DNA of 64,000 nucleotides from a virus: positions 1 to 64,000 of the IMG/VR virus record IMGVR_UViG_3300020172_002590; one strand, 5' to 3'. This document shows, piece after piece, positions 37,411 to 45,696 of the stretch. Every line of letters starts with the position of its first letter. Position 1 is the stretch's first letter. Under the pieces are notes generated by a model. The model made no database searches, was not told the DNA's origin, and saw nothing but the letters and a program-made list of their open reading frames with translations. The position numbers and the translations under genes were made by a program.

Positions 37411-37558
37411 CGATTGTTTCTTTCTGTTTTTTTGCTATGTCAAATAACACATTTATCAACTTTTTCATTTCATCATTTTTCTTTTGAAGAAGCTTAATTC
37501 TTTTTTCTAAGTCTTCTATCATCATTTTAAAAATGACTTCATCTGTATTTGTATTCAT
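37397..37558 (-). CDS. Small coiled-coil protein
   Basis: A 53-residue Lys-rich coiled coil (IEDLEKRIKLLQKKNDEMKK). It overlaps the next gene by 14 nt. Confidence 0.52.
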   Translation of the reverse strand: MNTNTDEVIFKMMIEDLEKRIKLLQKKNDEMKKLINVLFDIAKKQKETIDGNL

Positions 37559-37828
37559 TTATATACCTTCAATAATTAAAGTAATTTTTTTCTTATCTTT
37601 TGACCAACGATGATGTACTTCTATGTTGTTATACAAACAAGATTTTTTAACAGCTTTAAGAATTAATTTTCTATCTTCTTCTTTTGTTCCGTCAATTTCA
37701 ATGTCAATCTTTTCTCCAACTCGCATAGTTGAAATCTTTTTATGAAACATTTTTTCAAGTTCTGTTACAAACTTTAGACCAACTTTTTTGTGGTTATAAG
37801 CTTCAACTTTGTTTACTTTTTCTATCAT
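37559..37828 (-). CDS. Hypothetical basic protein
   Basis: An 89-residue basic alpha/beta protein (HKKISTMRVGEKIDIEIDGT; RKLILKAVKKSCLYNNIEVH). The GEKIDIEI then helix then IEVHHRW order echoes the core of the FEFIDE proteins. ATG at 37828 follows AGAAAG. Confidence 0.58.
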   Translation of the reverse strand: MIEKVNKVEAYNHKKVGLKFVTELEKMFHKKISTMRVGEKIDIEIDGTKEEDRKLILKAVKKSCLYNNIEVHHRWSKDKKKITLIIEGI

Positions 37829-37862
37829 TTTTATTCTTTCTTTTTTGTGCCTACTCAATGAA

Positions 37863-37890
37863 AAATGGGATAGTAAACACTATCCCATTT
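37863..37890 (-). terminator. Terminator
   Basis: AAATGGGATAGT, loop AAAC, ACTATCCCATTT. On the minus strand it is followed by TT then CATTG. It ends the unit of the 37928-39208 genes. Confidence 0.75.
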
Positions 37891-37927
37891 CCCATCTTTT
37901 TCTTATCTTTATGACGTAAGTAATTAC

Positions 37928-38329
37928 TTACTCAGAATCAATTGCTGTATACAGTTCTTCAACATTTTGATAATGAGGAAGAATAACAATTTCACAATCA
38001 CCATAATCAAGTTGACGAATTGTGTAATTATCTTGCGTAATCAAAACTTGAAGCATTTCTAATTGGTAAATGCGTAACTCATCTCTATGTTCTTTACTCA
38101 ATCTTGCAGCATAATCATAATGCTCAATATTGATCAAACGCAAATTCTTAATACTTTTACGAATTTCCATTCGAGCAAAAATCATAAGTATTTCTGAACC
38201 AGCATCATTACCCCAATAAGTTCTATCTTCCAAAGGAGTATCAAAAATAGAAGGTGTTTTTTCTACTTTTTCTCCACCAAAACCTCTTGATGGAACAATT
38301 TCACTTTCGTCAATAAATTCAAATTCCAT
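37928..38329 (-). CDS. FEFIDE-motif protein B4
   Basis: A 133-residue protein beginning MEFEFIDESEIVPSRGFGGE. The first eleven residues match MDFEFIDENDI and MDFEFIDEGDI of the cassette proteins, but the rest (a helical region EILMIFARMEIRKSIKNLRL and a beta-rich end) does not align with them in an obvious way. The start at 38329, overlapping the upstream TAA by one base, is chosen because it gives the same N-terminus; an earlier in-frame ATG would add four residues. Confidence 0.68.
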   Translation of the reverse strand: MEFEFIDESEIVPSRGFGGEKVEKTPSIFDTPLEDRTYWGNDAGSEILMIFARMEIRKSIKNLRLINIEHYDYAARLSKEHRDELRIYQLEMLQVLITQDNYTIRQLDYGDCEIVILPHYQNVEELYTAIDSE

Positions 38330-38697
38330 TACTTCATCCAATCTTTGTTGTAACCATTAATTTCTGAATAATCTCTACCATCAACAATCAGCTTATCGCC
38401 ATTTTTTGAATAGTAGTAAAACAAACCATTTTCAAATTCAATATTCATTTCTTGTTTGAGTTTCTGAATAGCAATCAAAACACTACTCTTTAATCCTTCA
38501 TCAATTATTGAATCAATAAAACACATTGTTCTAATCTGTGTATCAAGATTTTTCGTAAGAATTCTTACAATATCAAATCTTGCTACATTCATTTTGTCAT
38601 TATGAACAATTACTTTTTCATTTGCCAAAATACGAAGCTTTTGCTCAAACTCATTCGCACGATTTTTCCAATACTGAATGTCATCATTATTGCTCAT
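38329..38697 (-). CDS. Hypothetical protein
   Basis: A 122-residue protein (IQYWKNRANEFEQKLRILAN; a helix-rich start). ATG at 38697 follows AAGGAAGAACAAA. Unrecognised. Coupled to the FEFIDE gene by TAATG. Confidence 0.6.
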   Translation of the reverse strand: MSNNDDIQYWKNRANEFEQKLRILANEKVIVHNDKMNVARFDIVRILTKNLDTQIRTMCFIDSIIDEGLKSSVLIAIQKLKQEMNIEFENGLFYYYSKNGDKLIVDGRDYSEINGYNKDWMK

Positions 38698-39208
38698 TTT
38701 GTTCTTCCTTTTTATTGTTGAAATATTCATTGACGCTAAGATTAGCACGTTCTAAAATCTCGTCAATAGTCAAACCGTTAGGGTTAGTCTTACCTTTAGG
38801 TAAAACAAATTCTTCAGGAAAAGCACCAGCAGAAGTTACAGTTGATGTAATATCAATACTTTCATCATTACTTACTTTTGCAGCAGTATGTATTTGTCCA
38901 CTTGTAAGTGAACGCATACCTGAACGCCTAACTCGCATTTGACGATTACGCAATACCTTATCTGTACCGTCAGGATAAACAATAGCAGGTCTATTTTCTA
39001 ACTTGCGGCGATAGTTATTCATAAAACGCATAGCAGAACCTGAATCAATTTTTCTACCTGTATCTGTTACAAATACATATCTAACAGCCATATTTTCTGT
39101 AATCTTGATGTAATCCACAATCTTACCGAAATCTTTTACGCCATTAGATAATTGAGTGCCAAGCATAGCGATAACCTTATCTTGATACTCATCTAATTCT
39201 GAACCCAT
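38687..39208 (-). CDS. Hypothetical basic protein
   Basis: A 173-residue protein with a basic centre (NNYRRKLENRP; RNRQMRVRRSGMRSLTSGQI), suggesting nucleic-acid binding. No recognised fold. GAGG precedes the ATG. First gene of its unit. Confidence 0.6.
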   Translation of the reverse strand: MGSELDEYQDKVIAMLGTQLSNGVKDFGKIVDYIKITENMAVRYVFVTDTGRKIDSGSAMRFMNNYRRKLENRPAIVYPDGTDKVLRNRQMRVRRSGMRSLTSGQIHTAAKVSNDESIDITSTVTSAGAFPEEFVLPKGKTNPNGLTIDEILERANLSVNEYFNNKKEEQNEQ

Positions 39209-39220
39209 AAGTGAACCTCA

Positions 39221-39269
39221 CTAATAATGTAATAAAATAACACGTACAAATCCTAACCTATTTGTACGT
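39221..39269 (-). promoter_or_regulatory. Promoter with overlapping palindromic operator
   Basis: On the minus strand: TTGTAC (complement of 39244-39249), 17 bp, TATTAG (complement of 39221-39226). The -35 lies inside an inverted repeat with perfect 10-bp arms, ACGTACAAAT (39242-39251) and ATTTGTACGT (39260-39269). A repressor site is likely. Confidence 0.7.
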
Positions 39270-39600
39270 CTATTTGTGCCATAAAGATAGTCTATCAGTT
39301 GGGAATTAGATTCACACGCTAGAAATTAGATTTCTTTTATATTTCTTTTAGGTGAGAAAATGACGCGATCAATAGATCGGGATTGTATGTCGAGCAGCTT
39401 ATTTATAATATTTTTAATTACATTAGCCAGGATCTAAAAAATCAGCTTATTGACGATCTATATTGCCCGTGTAATTTTAGGCTATTTTCTCACCTAATTC
39501 ACACCCTGCAATATTTTAGCAAATAATGCAAAAATTTTAATATATTTTTTTGGGCCTACTACATTATTCTTATAAAACCCAAAAAAGTAAACACTTTGAC
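39270..39600. other. AT-rich non-coding region
   Basis: About 330 bp downstream of the glycosyltransferase at 39601. AT-rich, with TCTATCTTTATGG on the complement near 39283 and no supported gene. GATCTA/AGATCG-like short repeats are visible; nothing clear. Confidence 0.6.
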
Positions 39601-40413
39601 TTATTCTGCTGGCTTAGCATTATCTATAAGGAACTGCATAAGAGTTCCTGTGTATTTCATTCTACCTAGATGCGTAAGTTCAATAGTTGGGTCTGTCCAA
39701 ATATCGCCATTCATCTTTTGCCAATAGCGACAGAAACCGTAATCCTCAGATAAGAATCTATTATCTTCGTCTACATAAGAATTAAATAATGCATAAGAAT
39801 AGTTTCTTTCCTCTTCATTAAGCAGCCCGGTATCATCATCATATTTTAATTCCGGATACTGAGCAAACATTTTCTCAAATGCGCTACGCTTAATCATCAT
39901 AAAACCAGTGCCAGCATCATGAACAGAAATTGCACCATTTTCTACAACAATTTGATCACTACCAAAACGAACTGGATTTACAACAAATCTTGTACTCAAT
40001 GATAAAAGCCTATCTGGATCCACACCTTTTTCTACTGCTTTAGAAATTTTTTCCCAATTTATATCCTTTATGGGATAAGCACCAGTTACAATTTCTTTAT
40101 CGTGCCATAACATCTTCAAAATATCATCAGGGTTAAAACCTAAATCAACATCAATAAATACCAAATGAGTAAACTCAGGATTAGCCATAAACTTAGCTAC
40201 AAGTTGATTTCTAGCTCTTGAAATAAGAGAATCAGATAATGTACTAATAGAAAATTTTAATCCAATGTCTTTAAACCCAATTGCTGTCTTTATGAAGGAC
40301 ATAAAAAATGGTTCCGTAATTTGTTGATCATAACAAGGCAAAGCAAAAAATGGATGCCAACCTTTTATTTGATCAGAAGTAATTTCAATTTCTTGTTCTT
40401 GTGTTTGAATCAT
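39601..40413 (-). CDS. GT-A (family 2-like) glycosyltransferase
   Basis: A 270-residue protein. HLVFIDVDLGFNPDDILKML near residue 85 holds the DVD metal-binding motif of GT-A enzymes, and LSEDYGFCRYWQKMNGDIW near 220 a candidate catalytic acidic residue. Sequences of this layout are common in phages. ATG at 40413; a TTG two codons earlier is less likely. Confidence 0.75.
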   Translation of the reverse strand: MIQTQEQEIEITSDQIKGWHPFFALPCYDQQITEPFFMSFIKTAIGFKDIGLKFSISTLSDSLISRARNQLVAKFMANPEFTHLVFIDVDLGFNPDDILKMLWHDKEIVTGAYPIKDINWEKISKAVEKGVDPDRLLSLSTRFVVNPVRFGSDQIVVENGAISVHDAGTGFMMIKRSAFEKMFAQYPELKYDDDTGLLNEEERNYSYALFNSYVDEDNRFLSEDYGFCRYWQKMNGDIWTDPTIELTHLGRMKYTGTLMQFLIDNAKPAE

Positions 40414-40430
40414 AAACAAAAGTATACACG

Positions 40431-40463
40431 AAAAAAACCCCCATGTGTTTCCACATGAGGGTC
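40431..40463 (-). terminator. Rho-independent terminator
   Basis: On the minus strand, ACCCTCATGTG, loop GAAA, CACATGGGGGT, then TTTTTT. It ends the 40487 gene. Confidence 0.9.
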
Positions 40464-40486
40464 TTTTCCTAAATATTTTTTAATAT

Positions 40487-40828
40487 TTACTTAGATGCTT
40501 TTGTCTTCTCTTTTGCAGTAACAGAAGGCACTGCATTTGCAGTAACAGAAGTCATTGCATTTGTGTCTTGTGTTGCCTTAAAGTAAAGCTTGCTATCATC
40601 TGCATCAAAGCGAATAACAATATTGAAACCCAACTTCTTAGCCTGAGCACGAATACGCTGCTGCATTGAATTATATGCCTTACCCTTTTCAATACCAGTA
40701 ATGCAAAACTTTTCTCCAGTCTTTACAGACTCATTGAGTGCATCAATAATCATCTGCAATTCTTCAGACACTCTACCTGAGCGAGAGATTTCTGGAAAGT
40801 TTTCTACTTTTTGAATGCTAATGGACAT
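40487..40828 (-). CDS. Small basic protein, distant relative of the cassette proteins
   Basis: A 113-residue protein. EISRSGRVSEELQMIIDALN, then TGEKFCITGI, then MQQRIRAQAKKLGFNIVIRF follows the same order as RGRKS, helix, GKAVRL, IRQASKQAG and ISW in B1 to B3. The N-terminal FEFIDE peptide is missing. The C-terminus contains a duplicated Ala/Thr/Val segment (TANAVPSVTAKE). ATG at 40828 follows AAAGGAAATTAAA. Its own terminator makes it a cassette-like single gene. Confidence 0.62.
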   Translation of the reverse strand: MSISIQKVENFPEISRSGRVSEELQMIIDALNESVKTGEKFCITGIEKGKAYNSMQQRIRAQAKKLGFNIVIRFDADDSKLYFKATQDTNAMTSVTANAVPSVTAKEKTKASK

Positions 40829-40972
40829 TTTAATTTCCTTTGTTCTTGTTGTTTGTAAGTGTTGAAATGGTCTTTCCATTTCGTTGAATGTCATCATAAC
40901 ACCGCCTTTTTCACCGTGTCGGCAGTTTGCGTATCTTTTTTAAAAAAAGTTTTTGTAACAATTATTTTGTGA

Positions 40973-41170
40973 TCAAAAGTCTTGAGCAATATTTTTAGAC
41001 TTTACATCGTCAGTTTCTTCATAAGAAGAAATGATTTTTTGCAGCTTTTGCACAGCCAATTTGTTTACAGTAAGTTCAAAATTTAAACTACTAATTTGGC
41101 GATTCAATTCAGCAATAATTTCATCAACAGTAACTTGTCCGCTATCTTTATTTAGACTAGATCTATCCAT
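40973..41170 (-). CDS. Small coiled-coil protein
   Basis: A 65-residue protein (VDEIIAELNRQISSLNFELT then VNKLAVQKLQKIISSYEET), predicted coiled coil. It overlaps the terminase gene end by 19 nt, in another frame. Unknown role; possibly a packaging accessory. Confidence 0.55.
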   Translation of the reverse strand: MDRSSLNKDSGQVTVDEIIAELNRQISSLNFELTVNKLAVQKLQKIISSYEETDDVKSKNIAQDF

Positions 41171-42882
41171 CTCTCAGCCCCTCCAATCTCTTTCTTATCT
41201 GTATCTTCAAACATTTGAAGATCTCTATTATACATTTTTACAGAAGAGAATTCTTCAAATTCATCATCCATTTCAAATATAGGACTAGGTGCTAATACTT
41301 CAATTTCAACTTCTGAATCAATAGCAGCCATACTCATAGCATTAAAGACAGACCCGGCTAATGCATCAGCTAAGTCTTTAGAACCAGTAGCAGGGTGATC
41401 AATTTTGTTATTACCAAATAGCTTTAACTTTAATAATTCTTCTTCAACTAATAACTCATTCCAATATCCGCGTAATCTTGTATCATACATACAGGACATT
41501 AAGGTGTCATAATCTGTTTTCTTAACGCTATGGAAATCTGAATTGATCCCCATACTTCTAAGGCTCTGAATCATTTCAATAGATTGCCAACGGTCAAATG
41601 TAACTAATCCAACATCAAATTTTCTATGTAGATCAACGATCATTTGTCTAATTGATGCAAAGTTAATTTCTGCACCAACTGAAGCTTCCCAAGAATAAAC
41701 AAGATCAACATTAATAATAGGTAACTTTTCTACACCCATTGAAGTTTTTACTTCTTTAAATCCAGCACAATGCGACATACAAAGTGCAGCCCTATCTCGT
41801 TTCAAAGCCAAGTCAACATGAATAAATCTTGTATATCCATCTTTATTATTAAACCAGGGTTTAAACATTCCTTCTTCATCTACTGGGTCTTCTCTATACA
41901 TAAATGCTTTTCTAACTAGATCAGCATCTCTAAAGTATGCGTCTTCCATATTAGGTGGTTCACATTCAAATCTAGCTCTAGCCTGAATAGGATTACGAAT
42001 ATATTCCGACTCTAATTGCTCTCTCTTAATCGTAGGATTAACTTCCCAAGTAGCAGCTTTCATTGACCAAGTTTTTGGTTCATTATTATTTCTAGAATCA
42101 AAATATCTTTGCTGAATAAAGTCACCTTTATAACGAGGGAAAGACAAAAGAATAACCTTACCGACTTCCGGGAAACGAGACATAACAGATAACTTACTCA
42201 TATTATAAATCGCAGATGCAGAACCTTTTGATCTAGTTTCTCCCTTTAATTCAACATCTGTTTTAAAAGCTGCAATTTCGTCAAGAATAATTGTCATAAC
42301 TTCATAACCTTCCCAACCTTCACTTTCAGAGTGACCAGAGAAACATCTTACAGGTCTACTAAAGAAAAATATTTCTGAAACTCTAGGTTCAAATCCTACT
42401 TCATTAAAAAATGGAGAACCAAGCAGTAAGTTTTTAAAAGGCTCAAAGAAAACTCTTTGTGCTTGCTGAGCGTTTACAGCTAAGTTAAGCAAGTCAATAT
42501 ATACACCATTTGCTTTACCATAATAACTTAAAGGATCTCGAAGACAATGCATAAGATAAGCTGTATACGCCATTGAAATTCTTGCACAATGGTCTTTACC
42601 AGAACCTTTACCTAACATGCATATGACTTCATTATCTGTATACTTATCGTAATAAGCCGCACCTTCTTCTTCACCCATCAAATTCATTAACGTATGTTTT
42701 TTAAAAATTTGTGTAGAATGTCGTACAATCTCTAATTGAATAGGAGATAATGGTGGAAGCCCAAGATATTTCCTATCCTGAACAAATACTTCAATAGGAA
42801 CAGGTTCTTGTACAAATTCTTCTTTCTTTAGCAATCTTTCAAAGTCTGCTAATTCTAAGTTCATACCGATGAAGTCAGACAT
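41152..42882 (-). CDS. terL: Terminase large subunit
   Basis: A 576-residue packaging motor. ATPase: Walker A MLGKGSGKD at 89-97 and Walker B TIILDEIAAF near 197-206. Nuclease: HVDLALKRDRAALC near residue 365, VTFDRWQS and HPATGSKDLADALAGSVF near 515, giving the acidic residues of the RNase H-like fold. It cuts concatemers and pumps DNA into heads. The gene begins in a 1-nt overlap with the small-subunit-like gene. No portal or capsid gene is next to it, which is unusual; the structural genes must lie outside the window. Confidence 0.95.
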   Translation of the reverse strand: MSDFIGMNLELADFERLLKKEEFVQEPVPIEVFVQDRKYLGLPPLSPIQLEIVRHSTQIFKKHTLMNLMGEEEGAAYYDKYTDNEVICMLGKGSGKDHCARISMAYTAYLMHCLRDPLSYYGKANGVYIDLLNLAVNAQQAQRVFFEPFKNLLLGSPFFNEVGFEPRVSEIFFFSRPVRCFSGHSESEGWEGYEVMTIILDEIAAFKTDVELKGETRSKGSASAIYNMSKLSVMSRFPEVGKVILLSFPRYKGDFIQQRYFDSRNNNEPKTWSMKAATWEVNPTIKREQLESEYIRNPIQARARFECEPPNMEDAYFRDADLVRKAFMYREDPVDEEGMFKPWFNNKDGYTRFIHVDLALKRDRAALCMSHCAGFKEVKTSMGVEKLPIINVDLVYSWEASVGAEINFASIRQMIVDLHRKFDVGLVTFDRWQSIEMIQSLRSMGINSDFHSVKKTDYDTLMSCMYDTRLRGYWNELLVEEELLKLKLFGNNKIDHPATGSKDLADALAGSVFNAMSMAAIDSEVEIEVLAPSPIFEMDDEFEEFSSVKMYNRDLQMFEDTDKKEIGGAERWIDLV

Positions 42883-43505
42883 TATTCTGCTCCTTTATGG
42901 GGCGAATTTTCCGTTTCAAATTGTGGAGTTTCTACAATCTCTGCTTCTTCTATAAATTCTTCTTGCGTATTCATAATGTCAAAAGCAATAGAAAGCTCTC
43001 TACGGACTTCATCAGCAATCTCTGGGTATTTTGAAATAACATCTCTGAGAACTCTGGATAGGATTTGATTAACATTCTCAGCCTTTTGCATTCGGGCAAT
43101 GTAATCAGAATCGCCATTTGTCCCGCCCATAAGTTTATGCAATTGTGCTTTCTTATTAGCAATGTCTGCTGCCAATTTAAGAGCCTGAATTCTTGCTGGA
43201 ACCATTCCATGATCAGTTGCTATGTTAACTGTCTCCCAAGCTTCCTTGCTTAATTGATCAAACTCTTGAAGAGCTTTAATCGTATTAAATTGAATTCTCT
43301 CAAGGAAGTATGGGTCTTCCTCTGCTTGACGGTTGAGTATCTTTTTATACTCGTTTATATAATCTTTCGCATCCGCTATCTTTATAGATAATAGCGTTGC
43401 TATTTCGTGATAAGAATAACCTTTAACATACAACTGGCCTGCATCTTCTATAGACCTTAATTTGTCAAAGATATTCTTGTCACCTATTGGTTCAATATTT
43501 GACAT
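42882..43505 (-). CDS. Probable terminase small subunit
   Basis: A 207-residue protein with an N-terminal helix-turn-helix (YVKGYSYHEIATLLSIKIAD, about 27-46), a helical middle and an acidic C-terminus. Position directly before terL with a shared A of the stop/start supports this role; sequence alone does not. There is no Shine-Dalgarno, and TATGAT lies about 12 nt before the ATG. Confidence 0.6.
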   Translation of the reverse strand: MSNIEPIGDKNIFDKLRSIEDAGQLYVKGYSYHEIATLLSIKIADAKDYINEYKKILNRQAEEDPYFLERIQFNTIKALQEFDQLSKEAWETVNIATDHGMVPARIQALKLAADIANKKAQLHKLMGGTNGDSDYIARMQKAENVNQILSRVLRDVISKYPEIADEVRRELSIAFDIMNTQEEFIEEAEIVETPQFETENSPHKGAE

Positions 43506-43547
43506 AATATATAGTTTATCATACTAATACAGAAATAAAAGCGAAAA

Positions 43548-43565
43548 GCCCCGCCGAAGCGAGGC
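43548..43565 (-). terminator. Terminator
   Basis: GCCTCGC, loop TTCG, GCGGGGC on the minus strand, then TTTT. It separates the YkgJ-type gene from the terminase unit. Confidence 0.75.
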
Positions 43566-43584
43566 AATTCACTATTTTTACTTA

Positions 43585-43671
43585 TTAGTTAGAGACAACT
43601 CTGTAAATAGTAATCTTGTCGTTTTTTGCAAAAAGGACAAGTTGCTCTTGGACTTTTATTGGTGAATTCAT
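43585..43671 (-). CDS. Possible 28-residue peptide
   Basis: MNSPIKVQEQLVLFAKNDKI then TIYRVVSN. No ribosome-binding site; called weakly because it fits between a terminator and the next gene. Confidence 0.25.
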   Translation of the reverse strand: MNSPIKVQEQLVLFAKNDKITIYRVVSN

Positions 43672-43734
43672 ATTTCTATAATATCATATTCCGGATCGTT
43701 ATTTTGTCGTTTGTTTTTGTTTGTATAAAAATTA

Positions 43735-44499
43735 TTATTCTTTCACAAAACCAAGTTGGTCGCCATCTTTTTCAGCAAAAGTGTGAAGAGTATCATAATC
43801 ATAACCATGCATCTTAGTAAAAACTAATCTATAGTTATACCATCCTCTTACACCTTCCCAAAATTTTTGGTCTGTTTCCGCTGCTAGGTCTACCAATTCT
43901 TCACTCGTTAACAAGAATGTTAGAACTCCCAAAGGCATATAAACAACACTGTTATATGTTGCATCTTTGTCACTTGCATATTCAGCAAGAAGGTCTTGGT
44001 ATTGCTTAATAACTTTGACTACGCCTTCTCCAGAATAATAATCTACTTGTCCATGTGCATTTCTAATTCTTGGGCAGTAATCATCAACAGGGGTAATTGT
44101 TCCAAAAGTTCTGCAAACCATTGGTCTGTATCTGTAAATGGTACAACCACCTTTGTAAAATACACAATGACGATCTGTTTCGCCATTCATTTCCCAATTT
44201 GGATCATGCATTGCTTCTTTCAAATTAGCAATCGTTTCTTCCATCCAAACATTTGCTACATCTTCACCTTCTGATTCCATTTTAAAATAAAAGTCTTGCG
44301 TGATGCGAAAAGCAATATTTGCACATTCAGCAAGCGGAATACGCAAGCCAATACGACAGCACTTGCCAGAACCCAAGCACTTGTATTCTGTTGTGTTCTG
44401 TTTTGATTCAATCACTCTTACCTGATTGTAAACCATATCTAATTTTGAAAATGTGGAAATGTCTTTTGCTGACACACTCCTTCTCATTTCTTTTTTCAT
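43735..44499 (-). CDS. YkgJ-family zinc/iron-binding cysteine-cluster protein
   Basis: A 254-residue protein with CLGSGKCC at about 41-48, then CVFYKGGCTIYRYRPMVCRT near 112-131 and CPRI near 143. The C-x5-CC then C-x5-C-x(I)Y-x2-RP-x-CR layout is the YkgJ signature. It binds zinc or Fe-S; role in the phage unknown. Confidence 0.85.
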   Translation of the reverse strand: MKKEMRRSVSAKDISTFSKLDMVYNQVRVIESKQNTTEYKCLGSGKCCRIGLRIPLAECANIAFRITQDFYFKMESEGEDVANVWMEETIANLKEAMHDPNWEMNGETDRHCVFYKGGCTIYRYRPMVCRTFGTITPVDDYCPRIRNAHGQVDYYSGEGVVKVIKQYQDLLAEYASDKDATYNSVVYMPLGVLTFLLTSEELVDLAAETDQKFWEGVRGWYNYRLVFTKMHGYDYDTLHTFAEKDGDQLGFVKE

Positions 44500-44792
44500 T
44501 TTAATTTTCCTTTCTTTTTGAGTTCATTTTGTTTTCTCATTTCTCTTCGTCTTTGCTCTACCATTTTTTGGGCTGGCGATTTAGGAGCTTTCTGTTTACC
44601 AGCAGATAAGTTTCTTCCCTTACCTCTGTACTTAAGCAGATCATATTTTTTACACCAGTTGTAAACTGTCTGAGGACTTGTTTTAATATTGTAATTCTTA
44701 TCTAAAAGTTTCACAATATCTGTCAAGTTCATTCTTTTAGCAACATAATGCTCATATAAAAATGTTTTATCTTTATAAGGCTCAAGGCCCAT
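44496..44792 (-). CDS. HTH protein with basic tail
   Basis: A 98-residue protein: a helix-turn-helix (MNLTDIVKLLDKNYNIKTSP then QTVYNWCKKYDLL) followed by a Lys/Arg-rich C-terminus (KMVEQRRREMRKQNELKKKG). The ATG at 44792 follows GGTGGTAAAG inside the resolvase gene. Probably a DNA-binding regulator or a resolvase accessory. Confidence 0.65.
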   Translation of the reverse strand: MGLEPYKDKTFLYEHYVAKRMNLTDIVKLLDKNYNIKTSPQTVYNWCKKYDLLKYRGKGRNLSAGKQKAPKSPAQKMVEQRRREMRKQNELKKKGKLK

Positions 44793-45363
44793 CTTTACCA
44801 CCAGTTTTGTAATACCATAAAGCAATTCCTAATGCGTCAATAATATCATCATCTTCAAGACCTGGGGTTTCATTTCCATAAGCAATTGAAACAATTTCTC
44901 TTACTCTAGTTTTTCTTTCGTTCTTCATTTTAATCTGAATAGACCCTTTGGTGCCATTCTTTTCTAAAGAACTCTTATCTTGCTTAGTAACATTTTTGTA
45001 GCCAATAGCTGGCTTCCATTTAAGAGGATTAATATCTCTAGTTTTGATACCTGCTTGATGGAGTATTCCCCATGTAAAACCTATTACATAAGAAATAATT
45101 CTACTTGATTGAAAGTTTTGGACATACACTGATTGCTCAATAGCAGCAACATCTGGCTTATACATATCTATAACCGAAGACATTTCTTTGTATATCTTTG
45201 CAAACTTTTCTGATTCTGTTTTCTCTTTTTTAAGATCTATTTTCCCAGTAGCAATCACATCTTTTTCTTTTGTGACGACTGCCCATGCCAAAGAATGAGA
45301 TGCTGGGTCAATGGCTATGACTTTTTGCCAGTCATTACTACCGACAATATTCTTTAAACTCAT
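44782..45363 (-). CDS. RuvC-like Holliday junction resolvase
   Basis: A 193-residue RNase H-fold nuclease: IAIDPASHSLAWAVV at 16-30 (first Asp), AIEQSVY near 75 (Glu), and LEDDDIIDALGIALWYY near 170-185 (last acidic pair). It cuts branched DNA before packaging or in recombination. There is no Shine-Dalgarno; a TATAAT box 6 nt before the ATG suggests a leaderless message. Confidence 0.88.
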   Translation of the reverse strand: MSLKNIVGSNDWQKVIAIDPASHSLAWAVVTKEKDVIATGKIDLKKEKTESEKFAKIYKEMSSVIDMYKPDVAAIEQSVYVQNFQSSRIISYVIGFTWGILHQAGIKTRDINPLKWKPAIGYKNVTKQDKSSLEKNGTKGSIQIKMKNERKTRVREIVSIAYGNETPGLEDDDIIDALGIALWYYKTGGKDGP

Positions 45364-45369
45364 CTATAT

Positions 45370-45390
45370 ATTATAGCGTATAGACTAACG
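45370..45390 (-). promoter_or_regulatory. Leaderless promoter of the resolvase gene
   Basis: On the minus strand: TGAACA-like -35, 16 bp, TATAAT (complement of 45370-45375), then exactly 6 nt to the ATG at 45363. The same 6-nt gap occurs in the cassette array. Confidence 0.5.
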
Positions 45391-45696
45391 CTGTTCATCC
45401 CTAAGCTTCTTTTCATCCCATCCCCAACTAATTAATCTTTGTATGTATCGTTCAGTTTTACACTGCTCGCATATTTCTTCTTCATTATAGGATGAAAGAA
45501 CAGTATCACAATCTTTTGTTTTACAAATTCTTTTTCGCTTTTTATTCTCTTTTTTTCTGTAGTAGTTTTCAAGCAGTTTTTTATTTGTTACAACTTTTCT
45601 ACATTCTGGCGAGCAGTATATAGTGTTGTAAACTTTTGCTATAAAATCTTTTTTACATTCCTCGTTTTGACATACTCTTTGTTCGCTATCAAACAT
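45385..45696 (-). CDS. Double zinc-finger protein
   Basis: A 103-residue basic protein with two Cys groups: CQNEECKKDF to YCSPECRK (about 9-33) and CKTKDCDT to CEQCK (about 60-80). Each fits a zinc ribbon. ATG at 45696 follows GGTCGGGG and overlaps the upstream gene by 8 nt. It may assist the nuclease or resolvase on either side. Confidence 0.65.
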   Translation of the reverse strand: MFDSEQRVCQNEECKKDFIAKVYNTIYCSPECRKVVTNKKLLENYYRKKENKKRKRICKTKDCDTVLSSYNEEEICEQCKTERYIQRLISWGWDEKKLRDEQR

